Below, piece after piece: positions 22,334-34,132 of a stretch of DNA of 64,000 nucleotides. The number at the start of each line of letters is the position of its first letter. Positions within the stretch are counted from its first letter, which is position 1. The stretch lies in NCBI GenBank assembly GCA_027422505.1, contig JAPQWV010000001.1, positions 9,672,001-9,736,000 on the forward strand, written 5' to 3'. Under the pieces are notes generated by a model, which ran no database searches, was not told the origin of the DNA, and saw only the letters and a list, made by a program, of their open reading frames with translations. Made by a program: the position numbers and the translations under genes. The DNA is from Craterostigma plantagineum (taxonomy: Eukaryota > Streptophyta > Magnoliopsida > Lamiales > Linderniaceae).

Positions 22334-25300
22334 TGTCACGACCGCTTCCCTAACTGCCTATTCTAGCGCATTCCTATGTGCCTAGCGAGTTATGAGTAGT
22401 AAGGTACACTGAAAATGCGTATAAAATTTTTCTTTTTCCATTTACATAATGGAATGAAGTTCTGTACAAGTCAAAAGAATACATGTCGAACACTAAGTTC
22501 CAGACATGATCTAACTACGAGGACGAAGGTGTGTCGGCACAGCAAAAGGCTCCTATGCGCCCGGCCTCACAGGTCGTCATCCATACACACACGTCCACCC
22601 CAAAAGCAGCGCGAAGCTTCAAAAGATTGGCCTTGTCATCTAACGCGATCACGTACCGTGCTCGCTGGCGCCTACAACACATAACATAAAAGAATGAGCC
22701 ACCGAGGCTCAGTAAGCAGAAATCATGCATGTATGCACGTGTCCATTTCCCCGCAAAGGCAAACCCTGCCGATGCATAAATTTCTATGCAAGGGCAATCC
22801 GCGCCGATGCACCTAATACTCGTACTAGTAAAACTCAGGGCCCTCGGCTAATCTTACTATGCACCACAAGAGCTCACGTCCCTCTGGACAATACGACAGC
22901 GGTCCACGCCGGATGGCCGAACCCTAGGATGCACATCGTTCCCCTATGTCGCCATATAAACCCGGTCGTCCCCGACTGTCTGGCGGTCGCTCACGCTGGT
23001 AGCCTACGCTGAGGTTGCCTACACCAGGGTTCCACCCGGTGCTGCTTATACCCTCAGGTCGCACCCTCCAGGTCGCACCTTACCGCCACGGGCCATGCCC
23101 GAATCCTATCCATAGGATACCAATATATATATTTACAATAATAGTACGACGACGCTAAACGCCGCCCTGGTAGCATAGTAGACAGCCCCTGACTCAACTA
23201 TGAGTCGACACACTTGCCCACATCGGCAAGTCCTCGTTGCATACAAGCGACATATCACCATGCACACTCTATTCCATGACCCTTCCCCATGAGTTCGTGC
23301 GTGCACATGAGCATGCATATGCAAACAATTGCAACTTATGCTTACCACATGAAAGCGTAACGATAAATTCACGTAATCACGAAACCACATAGGCATATAG
23401 TCACATATACATATAGCACACAAGTTATGTGTTGTAGTTGGATTTCTACTTACCTGGCGTCCGTGGATTAGTCGCTACCTGACCCGGGTATTCCCCTAAG
23501 TCCAAACCTTAGACATAGAATAGTATCGTTAGGACACTATTTTAATTAATTAATTACGTACAGACTTAGGTATTTTCCTTGGTTATAATACCTTTTAGGA
23601 GTCCTAGTTAACTTGGTACATCTCACTTGACTTAGGGAATTTTATGAAGTTCATGAAGTTCATAAAATTCGTCCATAAGCTATTTGCTAGCCGGTCTGGT
23701 GAATTTCCTAATATTTCATCCTTTAAACTCGAACAGGCTATAAAGTCAGTCTATAAATTATATCAGTTGGCGACGTAAATTTTGGTACCAAAATTCTATC
23801 GAATGCAACGTCTACCTATACCGAAAATTGGCCCTGAGGACACCGATAGGCAGATTATGATCGGGCGTTGAAAGAGCCTATGCTCATCGGAATCGGAATA
23901 TTTTTCTGATTAAAGGGTGCGGAAATATTTTTCCTCAAAAGGCGATAGTTTTTTTTATCTTATAGTTTCGCAAAGTCATCAGAATCTTATATATGTTTTG
24001 CGAACTCTATTATTCGAAACTTCTTAAGTTCGCAAAATGCACCATGCTCCCAATTCGTAAACCAGTACATTCGCGAATTGTCTACCCCGTGAGATCCCTA
24101 GTTCGCGAAACATCACTTCGCAAAAATGATCTCTCACCGTGAACTACTTCTAATTCGCGAACTAATGCTCTTCGCACTCAATTCGCGAAACGTCCCAATT
24201 CGCGAAATTTTCTCTCCCTCTTGCTAGGTTCGCGAAATATTACTCAGCTCTAATTCGTGAAACGCCATGCATGGTTCGCAAAACGTTCCTCCATCGATTC
24301 GCCAAGTGGATCGCATGAATTCGCCAACTCCTTGCAGTTCGCAGAATGCCCCGACCCTGAGTTCGCAAACCTGGTTCAATTCGTGGAATGGTGATCCGCC
24401 AAATGGATTCGCAAGGTGCATGAGGATTCGCAAAAACGACGAGCTCATGGATTAGGGTTCGCAAACTGCCCAGTTTCGCCAAATGAATTTACGGAACTGA
24501 TACGGGTTCGCCAAATGGGGCTCGTGGTTCTGCATTGGACTCGCAAAACCCCTAAGCTAGTCATCCATAATTCGCCAATTAGGTCGAGTTCGCCAAATTT
24601 GTTGGGGCCCGCAAATCAATATCGCGAACTCTCCCCTTGTTAATTTGCGAATTAAACACCCGCCAATTCAACCTAGTTCGCGGAACGAGTTCGCGAATCT
24701 TCCGTGTCTAATACCTAAACAAGTTTAACACTTGAAATCCTAGGGGCTTCGATCAAAAGCTACCTTTTCAAGATCATGCTCAAGGCCGATAGAACTTGCT
24801 AAATCCTAAAACTTCGAGCTAAATAAGGATGTCAATCTTAAAGTCATTCTTCGTGTCTAATACTCCCTAAGAAGTGTTAATAAAATCGTTAAAACCTCTG
24901 AGCTAAGGTTCGACATACCTCCAGGCCCTAAAATCGCATAACCAAGTGTGTAATACTTATTTTCGTGTTTAAACCCCTAACTTATCGAAATACTTAAACG
25001 AGGATACGAAAATTAGAGTAAAGGCTTGTACCTAGTTGAATGCTTGGGTGATTTTCTATTCGGCTTCTTCTCCCTCGTTGCTTAGGCTTCCGTGAGTTCC
25101 TTGCTAATGGAGTTCGTGGACTTCAAATGGGTTTTAGGTGATGGTTTATTTATTATTATTTTTATTTTTATAATTATTTTTTTTTATATGGTGGTGATGG
25201 AACTCAAGGGACGAAATATCCCTTAATTTAAGGAAGGTTTGTCTCAATTTTGTTTCTAATGATTTGGGCCTTCTACTTCCATAGCTAGCCCAATTAATCC

Positions 25301-25673
25301 CTCTTAATTATTTTTGAGATTCGACCTCTAAGCTTAGTCCATTAAGATTTATGCCTATGACTCACGCCTTAGCTTTGGCCTAATATTAGACTTTCGGCCC
25401 ATTAGTGTTCCTAGCCCACTTCCAGACTTAATTCTAGCTTTAGTTTATGGCCCGTATTTCCTTTGTCTAGTTTTCGAAAATCCGTAATTAAATGGAAAGT
25501 CTAACAGTACCAATTAAATGCACCGAATTTACCAAATAATCAAGCGCACATTTTAACATGCAGGTTCACATAATTCACACGAGCACGGAATAATTTCACG
25601 AAATGCGCATAATCACAATCATCATTTACGCAAATTTATTGGCCTTACTATTCACGAGGACCCGGGTGCTACA
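22334..25673 (-). repeat. 5' LTR of gypsy A (complete, 3340 bp)
   Basis: On its own strand it starts TGTAGCACCC and ends GTCGTGACA. It is nearly identical to the 3' LTR (1-2978). It carries a full segment around 22885-22947 that the left copy lost, and a duplicated 9-bp unit near 23645. The TTCGCGAA-type motif swarm is at about 23960-24690. Confidence 0.96.
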
Positions 25674-25964
25674 TCGGTCCCTACCAGGACCAGTGGGGTT
25701 GGGCCCACCACACTCCGATTGATAGTCTAGCCCCACTGTACCACCATTAACCTTTTAGCGTGCTTCGTGCACTCGCTCACACGCACCCCGAGAAACTTCC
25801 CAGGGGGTCACCCATCCCTAGATTTCCCCAAGTCAAGCACGCTTAACTTCGGAGTTTCTATAGATGGACTCCCGAAAAGGTAGGTCGACCTTGGTGATAT
25901 GAGTAGTACTATCAATTCCCTTATACTATTCTTAGCCTGACTCGTCCATACATTGTCAGTCTCA
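25674..25964 (-). mobile_element. Cassandra TRIM LTR with 5S-derived core (partial)
   Basis: It aligns with 46464-46791 and 46919-47247 and, like them, ends on the plus strand in GTCAGTCTCA. On the minus strand it contains AACTCCGAAGTTAAGCGTG and GGGATGGGTGACC with CCTGGGAAG, which are the A-box and C-box regions of the 5S rRNA internal promoter. 5S-bearing LTRs are the hallmark of Cassandra TRIMs. Gypsy A cuts it at 25673 after the equivalent of TATAGCT, so the rest should lie left of the window. It is not a functional 5S gene. Confidence 0.85.
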
Positions 25965-26390
25965 GGGATGAGACAGATACGATTCGATGGATTGACTCGG
26001 GGAACAGACGTTTTTCCACCCACTCGGCTAGGGAATCTTTGCGGCTGAAGCTACCCAGGGTCCCGTGGTGCACACTTTTTGGAGGCCCGATTTCTATCCC
26101 CCGACACGAGATCATACTTTGGCTAGCGATTCGGGACAGGTCGGCGACAAGAGACAAACTGTGGATAACAACGGAAATACCAGTTGCAGGTTTGTGCGCT
26201 TCGACGAATTTGACGCATTGCTTGGTAGAGGCTTGGTGTTTTCTTCGTTGACTTTGTTTGACTTTGTTTCTTTTGGCTATGGTTGGTAGCTGGTAGTGTG
26301 TTACCAGTTGGCTGCGGTGCGACAGCATTGCTTTCTGTACTCTTTTCTTCTCTTCCCTCATTTACATTAGTGACCTTTACCAAAAAAAAA
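25965..26390 (+). mobile_element. 5'-truncated L1-type LINE tail, plus strand
   Basis: One frame (about 26039-26250) reads VPWCTLFGGPISIPRHEI then LWLAIRDRSATRDKL, matching the zinc-binding region at the C-terminus of plant LINE reverse transcriptases. After a short 3' untranslated part the copy ends in a run of A at 26381-26389. No clear target duplication was found; the 5' end next to the Cassandra LTR is approximate. Confidence 0.7.
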
Positions 26391-26745
26391 TTGGACTAAT
26401 GGTTATTAAAGTTGGGCTAGGATTTTAAACTTAGGCCCAAAATATTAAGGATAAAGCTTTGGAGACAAATTCCTTAAATTATGGAAAACCCACGCCACCC
26501 ATCCCCATACCTATGATAGCTTAAGATATTTTATCAACCCATAATTCACTTATCTCACATAGAGAGAGAGGGAGAGGATCGAACTTGAGCTTTAGAGAAG
26601 GTATGAAATTTTTCTATGCTTTCCACATTTTTAGCTTATGATTTTTGGTTCTAAGTTTAGATTTAACGTGTTTAGGGTATTAGAACACTAGAAATATGCA
26701 TAAGCCCGTATGTTAAGTTTAGTGAGATTTTAGGGATTGAATGTT
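26391..26745. other. Unassigned AT-rich DNA
   Basis: No ORF or recognisable element. It includes a short AG-rich microsatellite near 26560. It may be host intergenic DNA or an eroded LTR. Confidence 0.4.
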
Positions 26746-27242
26746 TGTAATACCCGTAAATTTCTAATACGGGATTTTGATGTAATCGGTCTTGAATTTT
26801 TCCCAATTTTGTAAATTAGGATGTTTGGTAGGAAAAATTTAAACTAGGAGACTAAGATATAAAATTTTTAATAAACATAAATAATTTTGAAATATGCCAA
26901 ATAATTAGATAAACCTTGTAATTGGGCTACATTTGGTTTAGTTATATTACAACATAAAGCCCAAATTATACAAGATTTAAATTTACAATATTAGATAAGC
27001 TTTCTTAAGCTTAAGGGAAAAGGAATCGTTATCCCATGTCCCATCAATTATACTTTTGATCATTTAAAACTTATCTACTAATTCTAATACCATCACGTCA
27101 TTTGAGGAAGAAAACCCTAAGAAATAGTGATGAACATCGAACAGTAGAAAAGAATTCCATCGATAATTTGGGAATCAAACACGAGAAGGAGTTCGAGGTG
27201 ATTATTAGCAAAGGTATAGTTTCTCCATCCTTAGTATTTAAC

Positions 27243-27774
27243 TTTTTTTTTTTTGGTATGAAAGTTATCATTACCACAATATCAAGGTTCTTATACACCA
27301 CATCCCTAACACCTAATCCTTGTCAATATTCTAACTACGCCCGTGACCCCTCGCTACAAATTCTGAAGAAAGTCCTCCTCATCTCTCCTTGCCGCACATG
27401 GACCCAAAGCTTTAATATGCGTGCGAACCTCAGCCTTGATCATCTGCAGCACCACTTCTCCAGGCCTAGCAGCCTCACCATGAAGCCTTCTATTCCTTTC
27501 AATCCATAAGAAATACACCATGGCAGTCATGATCATTATTCTCCATTTACATACCCTGCTTCTCCGCTTGCCCAGATTTTTTAGACTCCGCTTTAAACTT
27601 CCAGCTTCCTAGGTATGCGCATACTGACCCAGGTTTGCACCCCTTCTCTTACCTGATTGCTATACTCACACTCCAGGTATAAATGTTGGATATTTTCCTC
27701 ACCCTGCATACATAACAAGCAAGCCATATCTGGAACCATCATCCCCCAGCTTCGAATCCTCTCCCTAGTCAGCA
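27243..27774 (-). mobile_element. 5'-truncated L1-type LINE in gypsy B LTR
   Basis: The minus strand encodes LTRERIRSWGMM, CLLCMQGEENIQHLYLEC (zinc-binding RT C-terminus) and, further on, YFLWIERNRR, both typical of plant L1 ORF2 ends. A run of 12 T at 27243-27254 is its poly(A) tail read in reverse. TATTTAAC at 27235-27242 is repeated at 27775-27782 as target duplication. Only the last about 530 bp were inserted, as is usual for target-primed reverse transcription. Confidence 0.9.
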
Positions 27775-28673
27775 TATTTAACTTATTTTAGTAACAATAC
27801 ACGGTTGTTATTATGTTATTACAGTAAGATAAGTATATGGGTAGTTAGCTTGGAACTTTAAGGGGTTTTAGATAGAACAGCGATATGGATTTTGCAAAGT
27901 CTCGCTTCTTCAACAAGATCAACTTTCGATATTCTTAGTATTTAAAATATTTTCAGTACATGAAATTATTAAGGAGGGATAAGTTCGATAGGTGCTTAAT
28001 GAGGATTGGAATGGTCCCGACAAGAGCTGTAGTTGTTTCAGATGTTTGGAATATATCTCAAAACATGAGTTTATGCTAATCATAGAAGATGTCGACACTA
28101 TTTAAAAATCTCGGCATTACCATATTAACTAGAATTTCGACATATATGTTCATTCGACATTTAAGACCTCGACATTTATTTCCAACAAAAAAAGAAGAAA
28201 ATCTGGGCAAGCTTATTAAAGATCTCGATATTGTTTGATAATCTCGATATTTATTTTCAACAATGAGTTCTCGACATTGTATAAAGATTTCGACACTTAA
28301 AATAATTCCAACATTTTAAAAAAGTTCTCTACACTAAATAAATTTTCGGTATTTTAGGGTTTTGGCTATTTCTAGGGTTTTTGATATTTTAGGATTTATT
28401 ATTCTAGGAATTTCATTAATTTTAGGTTTTCGTGAATTTTAGGGTTTTGATAATTTTAGCGTTTTCGAAATTTATATGACTTAGTAAATATATTGATATG
28501 AAAATATTTTCAATACTCAGAAGTTCAAGCATACGGAATTTACCAGATTGCGTGACTAATTTTAACAGGAGGGCAGGTAGGTGAATCATTCATCTACAAC
28601 ACATAAATGCTTACCTGCTACAATGTGACTATGTGATTCGATGAATTACGTGTTTTATGTATGTTTTATGCGG

Positions 28674-28678
28674 CATCA
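28674..28678. other. Target-site duplication of solo LTR F, left
   Basis: CATCA directly precedes the LTR and is repeated at 30081-30085. Confidence 0.9.
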
Positions 28679-30080
28679 TGATAAGTATTTCAATGCGTTT
28701 TTCATAGTATTTATTTGGGGTATAATAGAACTTTAGCAATGAATTTATGCATTTATTCGCCATATTTACACTTATGCTTATGTTAAAGGAGCCTAGGACG
28801 AGTTTCGGGCGAAACGGAGCAAAAACGAGGCAAAACGGTGCAAAAATGAAGAACACTGCCATGTGTCACGGCCGTGACGGACCTTGCACCAGACCGTGAC
28901 ACTCGGCAGAGAGTCAGGACGGAGACACTGCCCTTGGTCACGGCCGTGACGACCCTTGCACCAGACCGTGACACACGGCAGAGAGGTCGACTTAAGATGG
29001 TCACGGCCGTGATACCTATTGCACGTGGCCGTGACACTGGGCAGTGAGCATATCAAGTGGAGGCGGCCTTGGTCACGGCCGTGACGGCCCATGTCCCAGG
29101 CCGTGACCGTCACGGGAATCGCCATAAAAAGCCCAAATTCGACCCAAAAGGAGACAATTCACCAGAGATCAATTCCCAACCATCCAGAGACGAAAATAGG
29201 GCGAAAAGAACAGGAAATCCCGTCCCGGAGCGCAAGAGACGGATCAACGAAGAATTCACGCCGAATTAACGAAGAACGAAGATCTTTCCACGAGATCACC
29301 TCATATTCATCAGTAGGAAAGATCATGAGTTCTTCATCTTTATCTTTTAATTCTTTAGTTGTTTTTCCTTCAATTATGAGTAGCTAAATCCCTTTTGTGT
29401 TTGGGATTAGATGAACGATGGGATATTTCGTAGTTAAGACATATATTATCGTGACTCTGTGTTTTTGACTATTTATCGTTCTATGAATATGTTTCATTGC
29501 TTTAATATGTCTATGTGTTAAAGTGATCGTGTGGAAAAACGTTTAGGGCGACAGCTAAACAACGTTTAGGCCGTTCATATAAGATAGGATTCGAGTATAG
29601 GGCGAAAGCAAATACTCGATCCTCGCCGCTAGTAATTATTGAATTTTAGATCCCCGCGAGCGTTTAGGGCGACAGCAAATTCGCAAGCGGGTAGGAAATT
29701 ACTGCGATCTAGTCTTAATCACTTAGGAGCGATTTTATTGTCTTAGCCGATAATACCTAGCGGGATTCGAATCCCGAGCACATCGTTATCATCTGAAAAC
29801 TCTCGCATCAGTTAGTCGCGTTCTTTGAATTTCTGGTTGATTTAGGAGTTGTCTGTTAGGTTAAGTCGTCAAACAATTTGTGTACTTTATTTAGGCTAAA
29901 TATCGAGTCGATAGGTCATTACTAGTACTTGATTTATTCCTTGTGTTCGATACTCGTTTACTCACTTTACTGCACTACAAACGATAGGTCCACTGCCTAT
30001 CGCACGTCGGTGATAGTAATTAGGTATACGTTTTATTTATCACTTGTCGCACTTTCCATTCACACACCACGTGTCGATCA
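28679..30080 (+). mobile_element. Solo LTR F, Athila-like
   Basis: It starts TGATAAG, ends CGATCA, and is flanked by perfect CATCA repeats, so it is a complete LTR left by LTR-LTR recombination. Its second half aligns with the E LTR (50600-51412): ATGTCTATGTGTTA, TTAGGGCGACAGC, TACCTAGCGGGATTCGAAT, TTATTTAGGCTAAATATC and AACGATAGGT are shared in the same order. The internal region is gone. Confidence 0.92.
28856..29120 (+). repeat. Four about 70-bp repeats with CACGGCCGTGAC palindrome
   Basis: Within solo LTR F, each unit carries GGTCACGGCCGTGA followed by a second ACCGTGACAC or GGCCGTGACAC element about 15 bp later and a GGGCAG or CGGCAG block. Confidence 0.88.
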
Positions 30081-30883
30081 CATCACGTTTCATGTGTATC
30101 ACATATATGCATGGCATCGCACGACATTGTGACGGATAATGACCACATTAGTGGTGACACCTTAAGACTTAAGGTGTCGATTGAGCGGGGTAGAGTGTGC
30201 TGATTTTGGCAGTCAGACTCGTAGCGGAGTTGAGGTTGGACTCGCGGGGCACCTGACGGGAGACAGACGTGAGCGATCTGTCTACTCGGGCGTGAGCGAC
30301 CCGAGGTGCAAACCATCGGATGAGTTGTGTAGCGGAAGGGGCGACCGGATAGGAGGACGTTGACGTGATCGATCAGCGCACTATCAGCGTGGGCACCGCT
30401 AGTCTGGCGTTAGCGACCAGACGATATATTTTATTTTATTGCGCGCTTGGTGCCGAGCCTAGGGCCCTGATATTGATATACGATAGAAATATGGGAACAA
30501 GCGTGCATTGTAACATGTTGTGAGAATTGGATTGGGAATGAGTGCACGCTGCATTGCATTTTATTCACCTACTGGGCAATTCGCTCAGTGTTTACGTGTT
30601 GTAGGTACTGAGTCTGACGCTGACACGCGTCAAGACTGAGGAGGCTGGTGGCGGTGCTCCACGGACTTTTGAGGGCGGGGCGGTACATGGATGAAGACCT
30701 GTGGAGCGCGATAGGGTTTTTGACATTTTGGGGGCTTCGGCCCACTGTACAGATACTAGTATGTAAAATAATATTTTGTTGTATTAATATATTTTAGAAA
30801 AAGTTTTAATTAGACGGGCCTTCCGCGGCTTACGTTGCGGAAATCTGCCACTAAGCGTACTTAGAAAACGAGGGCGCCCCAGG

Positions 30884-30895
30884 TGGTATCAGAGC
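30884..30895 (+). other. Primer binding site of gypsy B (tRNA-iMet)
   Basis: TGGTATCAGAGC two bases after the LTR. The downstream leader (GAAGACTGTCCATG) matches that of D1. Confidence 0.95.
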
Positions 30896-31043
30896 GTAGG
30901 CTTTAGATTTTGAAGACTGTCCATGTACTGCCGCTCAAAAGCCTCGAGAACCAGCCTGGCCTGTAAGTTTAATACTTGATCATGTGACTATGTGTTATTT
31001 GATATATGTGCTTTCTGTGAATAATTGTAGAAACAGATAAAAA

Positions 31044-32035
31044 TGCCGAAGGGACGTCGAGAGGTAGGTAGCTCTAGTCGTAGGGCGGGGTCAGAATCCC
31101 CATCGAATGACGACCGCTCTACTATCCACCAATTGACCAATCTCGTCGGATCAAATCAACGACTTGATCCATCACCGGGAGCTCGTCGGAACATTCCCCC
31201 AGCCTGATCGAGTAGAACTAATCGGGGAACGATTTCGAAAGTTAAACCCCCAATATTTACCGAAGCTACCAATCCAATGGTGGCTGAAGATTGGATAAGT
31301 ACCATAGAGGACATGTTTATCTATAGTCGAGTGCCTGACAACGAAAAAGTCCTTTGTGCTGTTTCCCTTTTCCGAGAAAATGCACGATATTGGTGGAACA
31401 CCGTAAAGGTGTTGGAGAGCCCAATGACTATGACTTGGGAAAGGTTTAGGGAGCTCTTCTTCAACAAATACTTTACGGCACACGATCAAGAACAAAGAAT
31501 GTACGAGTTCATGAGCTTGAAGCAAGGGAGCATGCCGGTGGCGGAGTATATCCGTCGATTTGAAGAATTATCTCGATTTGCTCCGCAGTTAGTGGCAACT
31601 AATTCGTTGAAAGTGACCAGGTTCATCAACGGACATAAACCCGAAATCTATCGGTGCACGCCAACTAGAGTTTATGCAAGTGACGGAACGTGCCTTAATT
31701 GCGGAACAAGCAGAGTCAGTGGTGGTGGAAGCCCAGGAAGCGAAAAAGAGGAGAGAGGCCCAACAAGGAAGCGGAGGAGATAAGAAACGCCAGTTTTACG
31801 GCAAAGGTCCTAATACCCAATGGAACCATCAGGGCCAACAAAACTAGCGCCCGAGACCAATTCAGGGACCGATCAATATCCCTAATCGACCTCAAAATGT
31901 TGCACCCCAGTGTCGACAATGTGGGCATTACCATTTCGGGGCCTGCTTTGGAGCAAGACAGATTCCGCAGTGCTTCAGGTGCGGAAAAATCGGTCATTTT
32001 GCGAGAGCTTGTACGGAGAATTTGCCCCTAGTACG
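31044..32035 (+). pseudogene. Gag of gypsy B
   Basis: The probable start is ATG 31044 (MPKGRREVGSS). A frame change occurs near 31140-31260, then 31277 onward reads the capsid domain (AEDWISTIEDMFIYSRVP, WERFRELFFNKYF, GSMPVAEYIRRFEELSRFA). Another frame change follows near 31650. A CCHC knuckle, CFRCGKIGHFARAC, is at 31974-32015. Clearly related to D gag but more decayed. Confidence 0.88.
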
Positions 32036-32540
32036 GAACCCGGCTCAACCGCCGATTCGACCTCCACCCGTTCCCGCGCGAGTTTTTACTTTGACCAATG
32101 AGGAGGCCGAGGCGAACCCTTCTGTTGTGACGGGTATGTTAACTATCTACAACATGCTCACATCTGTATTGATAGACTCTGGAGCCAAACATTCATTTGT
32201 GTCGGCCAAATACGTGGCAAAGGTGGGAATATCTCCTACCTCATCTGAATGCAACTACATAGTTACTTTACCACATGGTGATCCGACGCGCACCAACCAA
32301 GTATTGAGAGGGTGCGTCGTAATTATCGAGGGTAGGAACTTGAGCGTCGACCTGATTGTAATTCCGAACGACTATGATGTCATCTTCGGAATGGATTGGC
32401 TTTCAAGATATGGAGCCATCATTAATTGCAACAAGAGGTCGTTAAATTCCAACAGTCCGAAAGAGAGTCATTCACTTTTTCGGGTAAAGCAGATAAGAAT
32501 AGTATTCCAAGAATATCAGCTCTAAAGGCTCAACGACTCT
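32022..32540 (+). pseudogene. Aspartic protease of gypsy B
   Basis: The reading [17 protein letters not shown] leads to the active site IDSGAKHSFVS, where the usual GAT is GAK, then VDLIVIPNDYDVIFGMDWL, which lacks one residue relative to D (PMNDYD). It is followed by a frameshift near 32440. Confidence 0.88.
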
Positions 32541-32550
32541 TGAGGTCAGG

Positions 32551-34078
32551 TTGTGTGAGTCTTACCTAGTATATGCGGTGAAGGCGGAGGAGTTACCTCA
32601 GCCAGAACTGAAAGACGTACCGATAGTCAACGAATATGCTGATGTATTTCCCGATGATCTCCCGGGGTTACCCCCTGATCGAGGAATACAATTTACAATA
32701 GATTTGATACCGGGGTCCGCCCCAATTTCTAAAGCTCCATATCGGCAGTGCCCAATGAATTGAAGGAATTAAAAGAACAGTGGATGACCTGTTGCAGAAA
32801 GGGTTTGTCCAACCCAGTTTGTCACCGTGGGGAGCACCAGTACTATTTGTACGGAAGAACGATGGGTCGATGCGACTATGTATTGACTATAGAGAACTGA
32901 ACAAGATTATTATCAAGAATAAATATCCCCTGCCCAGGATTGACAATCTGTTCGATCAGCTACAGGGTGCTACGGTATTCTCGAAAATTGATCTCCGTTC
33001 GGGATACCATCAGTTAAAGATCAGGGAGACAGATGTTCCTAAAACAGCGTTTAGTACGAGGTACGGCCATTACGAGTTTCTGGTCATGCCTTTTGGACTG
33101 ACAAATGCCCCAGCTGCTTTTATGGACTTGATGAATCGGGTTTTTAAAGACTACCTCGATCGGTTTGTTATCGTCTTTATCGACGATATTTTGATCTATT
33201 CTAAGACAAGAGACTAACACGAAAGCCATCTGAGAACCGTCTTAGGAATCCTGCGAGAGAAACAACTCTACGCCAAATTCAAGAAGTGTGAATTCTGGCT
33301 TGAGCAAGTAGCTTTCTTGGGACATGTGATTTCTGGGAATGGAATCTCGGTGGACCCGAGTAAGATCGAAGCTGTGAATAACTGGCCACAACCTACTAAT
33401 CCTACTGAGGTCCGAAGTTTTCTAGGTCTTGCGGGATATTACCGTAAGTTCATAGCTGACTTCTCTAGCATCGCCTCGACACTGATGAACCTTACTAGAA
33501 AGAATACACCTTTCAAGTGGACTGAAGCGTGCGAATAGAGTTTCCAGGAACTAAACAACCGACTTACTATAGCTCCTATTCTAACTATACCCTCGGGAAC
33601 TGGAGGATTCTCGGTCTACAGCGACGCCTCGAAGAACGGACTGGGATGTGTATTGATGCAGAACGGCAAAGTAATTGCTTACGCCTCCCGACAACTGAAG
33701 GAATACGAGAAGAACTACCCGACCCATGACCTGGAACTAGCAGCAGTGGTCTTCGCTTTAAAAATCTGGAGACATTACCTTTACGGAGAAAGGTGTGAAA
33801 TCTTCACAGACCACAAGAGTTTGAAGTACTTCTTCACTCAAAAGGAGTTAAACATGAGACAACGACGATGGTTGGAGCTTGTGAAGGACTACGATTGCGT
33901 TATTAATTATCATCTGGGCAAGGCGAACGTAGTTGCTGACGCGTTAAGTAGAAAAGCGGTGAATACAGAGTTAAGTAAACTTGGAGTAGAAGTTGTTGAT
34001 CTAGGTGAAGTCGAGACAAAATTAGCAACGCTGACTCTACAACCTACGTTGCTAGAACGAATCAGAACGGCCCAATAA
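32551..34078 (+). pseudogene. Reverse transcriptase and RNase H of gypsy B
   Basis: RT reads [15 protein letters not shown], a frameshift near 32755, then [52 protein letters not shown] and the active site [10 protein letters not shown], which is intact. A stop at 33215 and frame changes near 33535 break it. RNase H continues with [36 protein letters not shown] and [11 protein letters not shown]. The sequence ends with LLERIRTAQ; integrase is absent. Confidence 0.92.
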
Positions 34079-34132
34079 GAGGACGAATTTTATCTAAAAG
34101 TGAAAAAGCATAGTAAAGGATCGAAGGCTTAA

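Larger units (their letters stand above)
1..25673 (-). mobile_element. Ty3/gypsy element A (Tekay/Del-like chromovirus), host of copia 1
   Basis: This is a minus-strand LTR retrotransposon. Its 5' LTR (22334-25673) and 3' LTR (1-2978, cut by the window edge) bracket a primer binding site, gag, protease, RT, RNase H, integrase and a polypurine tract in the order of Ty3/gypsy elements. The integrase C-terminus carries a chromodomain-like module, which with the very long LTRs places it in the Tekay/Del chromoviruses (family knowledge). The two LTRs differ by about 29 substitutions over about 3 kb plus small indels (hand count), about 1%. The integrase is split at 4080/19028 by copia 1. Several stops, frameshifts, an altered RT active site and an integrase deletion make it defective. 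Its right end abuts a Cassandra LTR, so it probably inserted into that LTR. Confidence 0.95.
26746..30881 (+). repeat. 5' LTR of gypsy B, interrupted twice
   Basis: The outer ends are TGTAATACCC and GGGCGCCCCA. The segment 30086-30881 aligns with the 3' part of the D LTRs (GACACCTTAAG...TAAGGTGTCG, CGGGCGTGAGCG, CTACTGGGCAAT and TTGCGGAAATC blocks), confirming that the pieces form one LTR. Confidence 0.82.
26746..34132 (+). mobile_element. Ty3/gypsy element B (Tekay/Del-like), plus strand, 3'-truncated
   Basis: The 5' LTR starts at 26746 (TGTAATACCCGTAAA, the same start as family D) and ends at 30881. It is interrupted by a LINE (27243-27774) and a solo LTR (28679-30080); without these it is about 2.2 kb, like the D LTRs. 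Primer site, gag, protease, RT and RNase H follow. The element stops at about 34132 where it joins a Sirevirus-like fragment; integrase and 3' LTR are absent. Confidence 0.88.

Noticed and set aside
25921..26361. 146-residue minus-strand ORF as a possible host gene
   Set aside because: It lies antisense to a plus-strand LINE reverse transcriptase C-terminal region (PISIPRHEI, LAIRDRSATRD) and has no recognisable domain of its own.
26391..26745. Host exon or promoter upstream of gypsy B
   Set aside because: No splice-consistent ORF or conserved protein is visible; left unassigned.
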